Source of the DNA: Laetiporus sulphureus 93-53 | Taxonomy: Eukaryota; Basidiomycota; Agaricomycetes; Polyporales; Laetiporaceae | Reading direction: 5' to 3' | Assembly: GCF_001632365.1 (NCBI RefSeq) | Contig: NW_024468560.1 | Location: forward strand, 112,388-176,387 | Length of the DNA: 64,000 nt | Shown here: piece after piece, positions 62,828-64,000 of the stretch | Numbering within the stretch: the first letter of the stretch is position 1 | Layout: every line of letters starts with the position of its first letter | The notes under the pieces: generated by a model | Told to the model about the DNA's origin: nothing | Database searches by the model: none | The model's input: the letters and a program-made list of their open reading frames with translations, nothing else | Made by a program: the position numbers and the translations under genes

Positions 62828-64000
62828 ATGCTCCTCTCCCTGCTCCTGCTCCCGCTCATACAACTTGCGATGCCCGCCATACCAGTCCCGCTATACGTCT
62901 AGGCCGACCATGAAGTCAACCTCCGCCTGCCGACCGCGCACGGTCCTGCGCCGTTGCCTGTGCCCAACTCGACAAAGTCCTTCTGGATCGATTCACCCGG
63001 TGCGAACCCGCTCGCGGGGGCGGGGAGCGAGGGCCTGTTCATGGAAGACCCGGACGTGTGCATCATCGGATCGGGGACCACGGGCATGTCTGCGGCGTAC
63101 CATCTGGGCAATGCGCTTGCGGCAGCAGGCGTTACGGAGCCTGTGAAGGTGGTGATACTTGAAGCGAGAGATTTCTGTCAGTGCGATCGTCAATGTCGTT
63201 GCGTGAAGCTGATGTGGTTTGCGACCAGGCTCGGGCGCCACAGGTGCGTCTGCTCAGCGGATCCATGAAAGCAGCACGTTCTGAAATGAAACAGGCCGTA
63301 ACGGCGGACACCTGACCCCGCCGTCTTCGTAGACTTCAAACGGCTCGCCTCAACGTTCGGCACGGATGACGCGCTGCGCGCATTCACGCTCGAGCACCAC
63401 ACCGCGTCCTCGATCCTGCAGATCATCAAAGACCACAAGCTCGAGACTGCCGTCGACCTCGTCGAGGACGGCCATGTCGACCTGATGTTCATCCCGGAGG
63501 AGGTCGCGGACATGCAGGCCGACTACGATGCGGCCAAGCTCGCCGGCGTAAACCTCAGCAACGTCGAGTGGATGGACAAGGCAGAGGTGGAATCCGTGAG
63601 TATTTCTACACGTCTTACAGGGACCAGCGTGTTCATAGAATATCCAGCGACATGGCTCGTCGTACCCCGGTGTGCACATCCCCGGCCACAAGCTCTGGCC
63701 ACTCAATTTCATCACACAGCTCTACAAGCTTGCCGCCGCCTCCCTCAGCCTCGCGCTCCACACGCGCACGCTCATCACGCTCATCACGCGCTCTGCCAGC
63801 CCCGCACGGCTCTGGGACCTCGCCACCGCGCGGGGCACGCTCGCCTGTTCGTAGGCCCTGCACGCGACGAACGGCTACGCGTCACACTTTCTCCCGCACC
63901 TACTTAGCCCCACAGGCATCGTCCCGACGCGCAGACAGATCATGGCGACCCGTGCGAACGCCACCACCGCGTCGCTCTTGCGCAGCTTGTTCTCCGCGAA
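62828..64000 (+). pseudogene. FAD-dependent oxidoreductase (DAO family), two in-frame stops, runs off window
   Basis: Secreted-type oxidoreductase. A signal peptide MLLSLLLLPLIQLAMPAI is followed after PLYV by TAG at 62900-62902. The same frame then continues for over 80 residues to the FAD-binding GxGxxG block DVCIIGSGTTGMSAAYHLG (about 63052). After an intron come SGATGRNGGHL-type sequence, FVDFKRLASTFGTDDALRAF and EDGHVDLMFIPEE. A further intron leads to YPGVHIPGHKLWPLNFITQL and HTRTLITLITR. A second TAG at 63852-63854 precedes ALHATNGYASHFLPHL. Clean coding on both sides of each stop suggests recent point mutations. The 3' end is beyond the window. Confidence 0.8.

Overview
The window looks like nuclear DNA of a filamentous basidiomycete, most likely an agaricomycete. 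The signs are dense genes on both strands split by many 50-70 bp introns, a KDZ-type DNA transposon with its CxC2 cysteine cluster, several multi-copy families that I know only from mushroom genomes, a DUF6534 membrane protein, and recognisable fungal housekeeping genes. No bacterial or organellar features are visible. There are two assembly gaps, 12406-13325 (920 N) and 40017-40116 (100 N).

Layout. (1) 1-12405 is best read as one large KDZ transposon. AT-rich DNA full of short GACAATGT-type motifs lies at both ends. Two lineage-specific genes run on the minus strand (1386-3794 and 4956-5720), a diverged tandem-repeat block lies at 5880-7600, and an apparently intact transposase gene lies at 7945-11604. 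(2) After the gap, 13326-25400 is a graveyard of single-copy eukaryotic genes: GINS PSF2, coatomer alpha, a NUP107/NUP84 nucleoporin, a coiled-coil protein and UTP20, all partial or broken. (3) 25637-32237 holds agaricomycete-specific genes, two with in-frame stops. The 5' part of the first, about 685 bp, is repeated almost perfectly in inverted orientation at 58799-59483. (4) 32960-41111 holds a DUF6534 membrane protein, an apparently intact glutamate-carboxypeptidase-II-like M28 peptidase, and a two-RRM RNA-binding protein with a long 45-bp minisatellite in its coding sequence. (5) 41522-58800 is the most unusual part. The C-terminal and N-terminal parts of one LSH/HELLS-type SNF2 remodeller sit at the two ends on the minus strand, about 15.6 kb apart. 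The DNA between them starts with the body of SMC5 and ends with what looks like the SMC5 N-terminus, so the insert appears circularly permuted. It also carries RRP43, aspartate-semialdehyde dehydrogenase, EMC6, a RAN1-like kinase and ITPA/HAM1. (6) 60824-64000 holds centrin/CDC31, a broken xanthine dioxygenase and a broken FAD-dependent oxidoreductase that runs off the window.

Gene integrity is a mosaic. The KDZ transposase, GCPII-like peptidase, RRP43, ITPA and centrin read cleanly through plausible introns. SMC5, LSH, ASADH, EMC6, the kinase, xanthine dioxygenase, the oxidoreductase and several lineage-specific genes carry stops, frameshifts or deletions. Some one-base indels lie in homopolymers and could be sequencing errors. 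The substitutions to stop codons and the truncations are harder to explain that way. The genes do not form one pathway. The shared themes are genome maintenance (SMC5, LSH, PSF2), nuclear RNA and transport functions (NUP107, UTP20, RRP43, RRM protein) and transposon activity.
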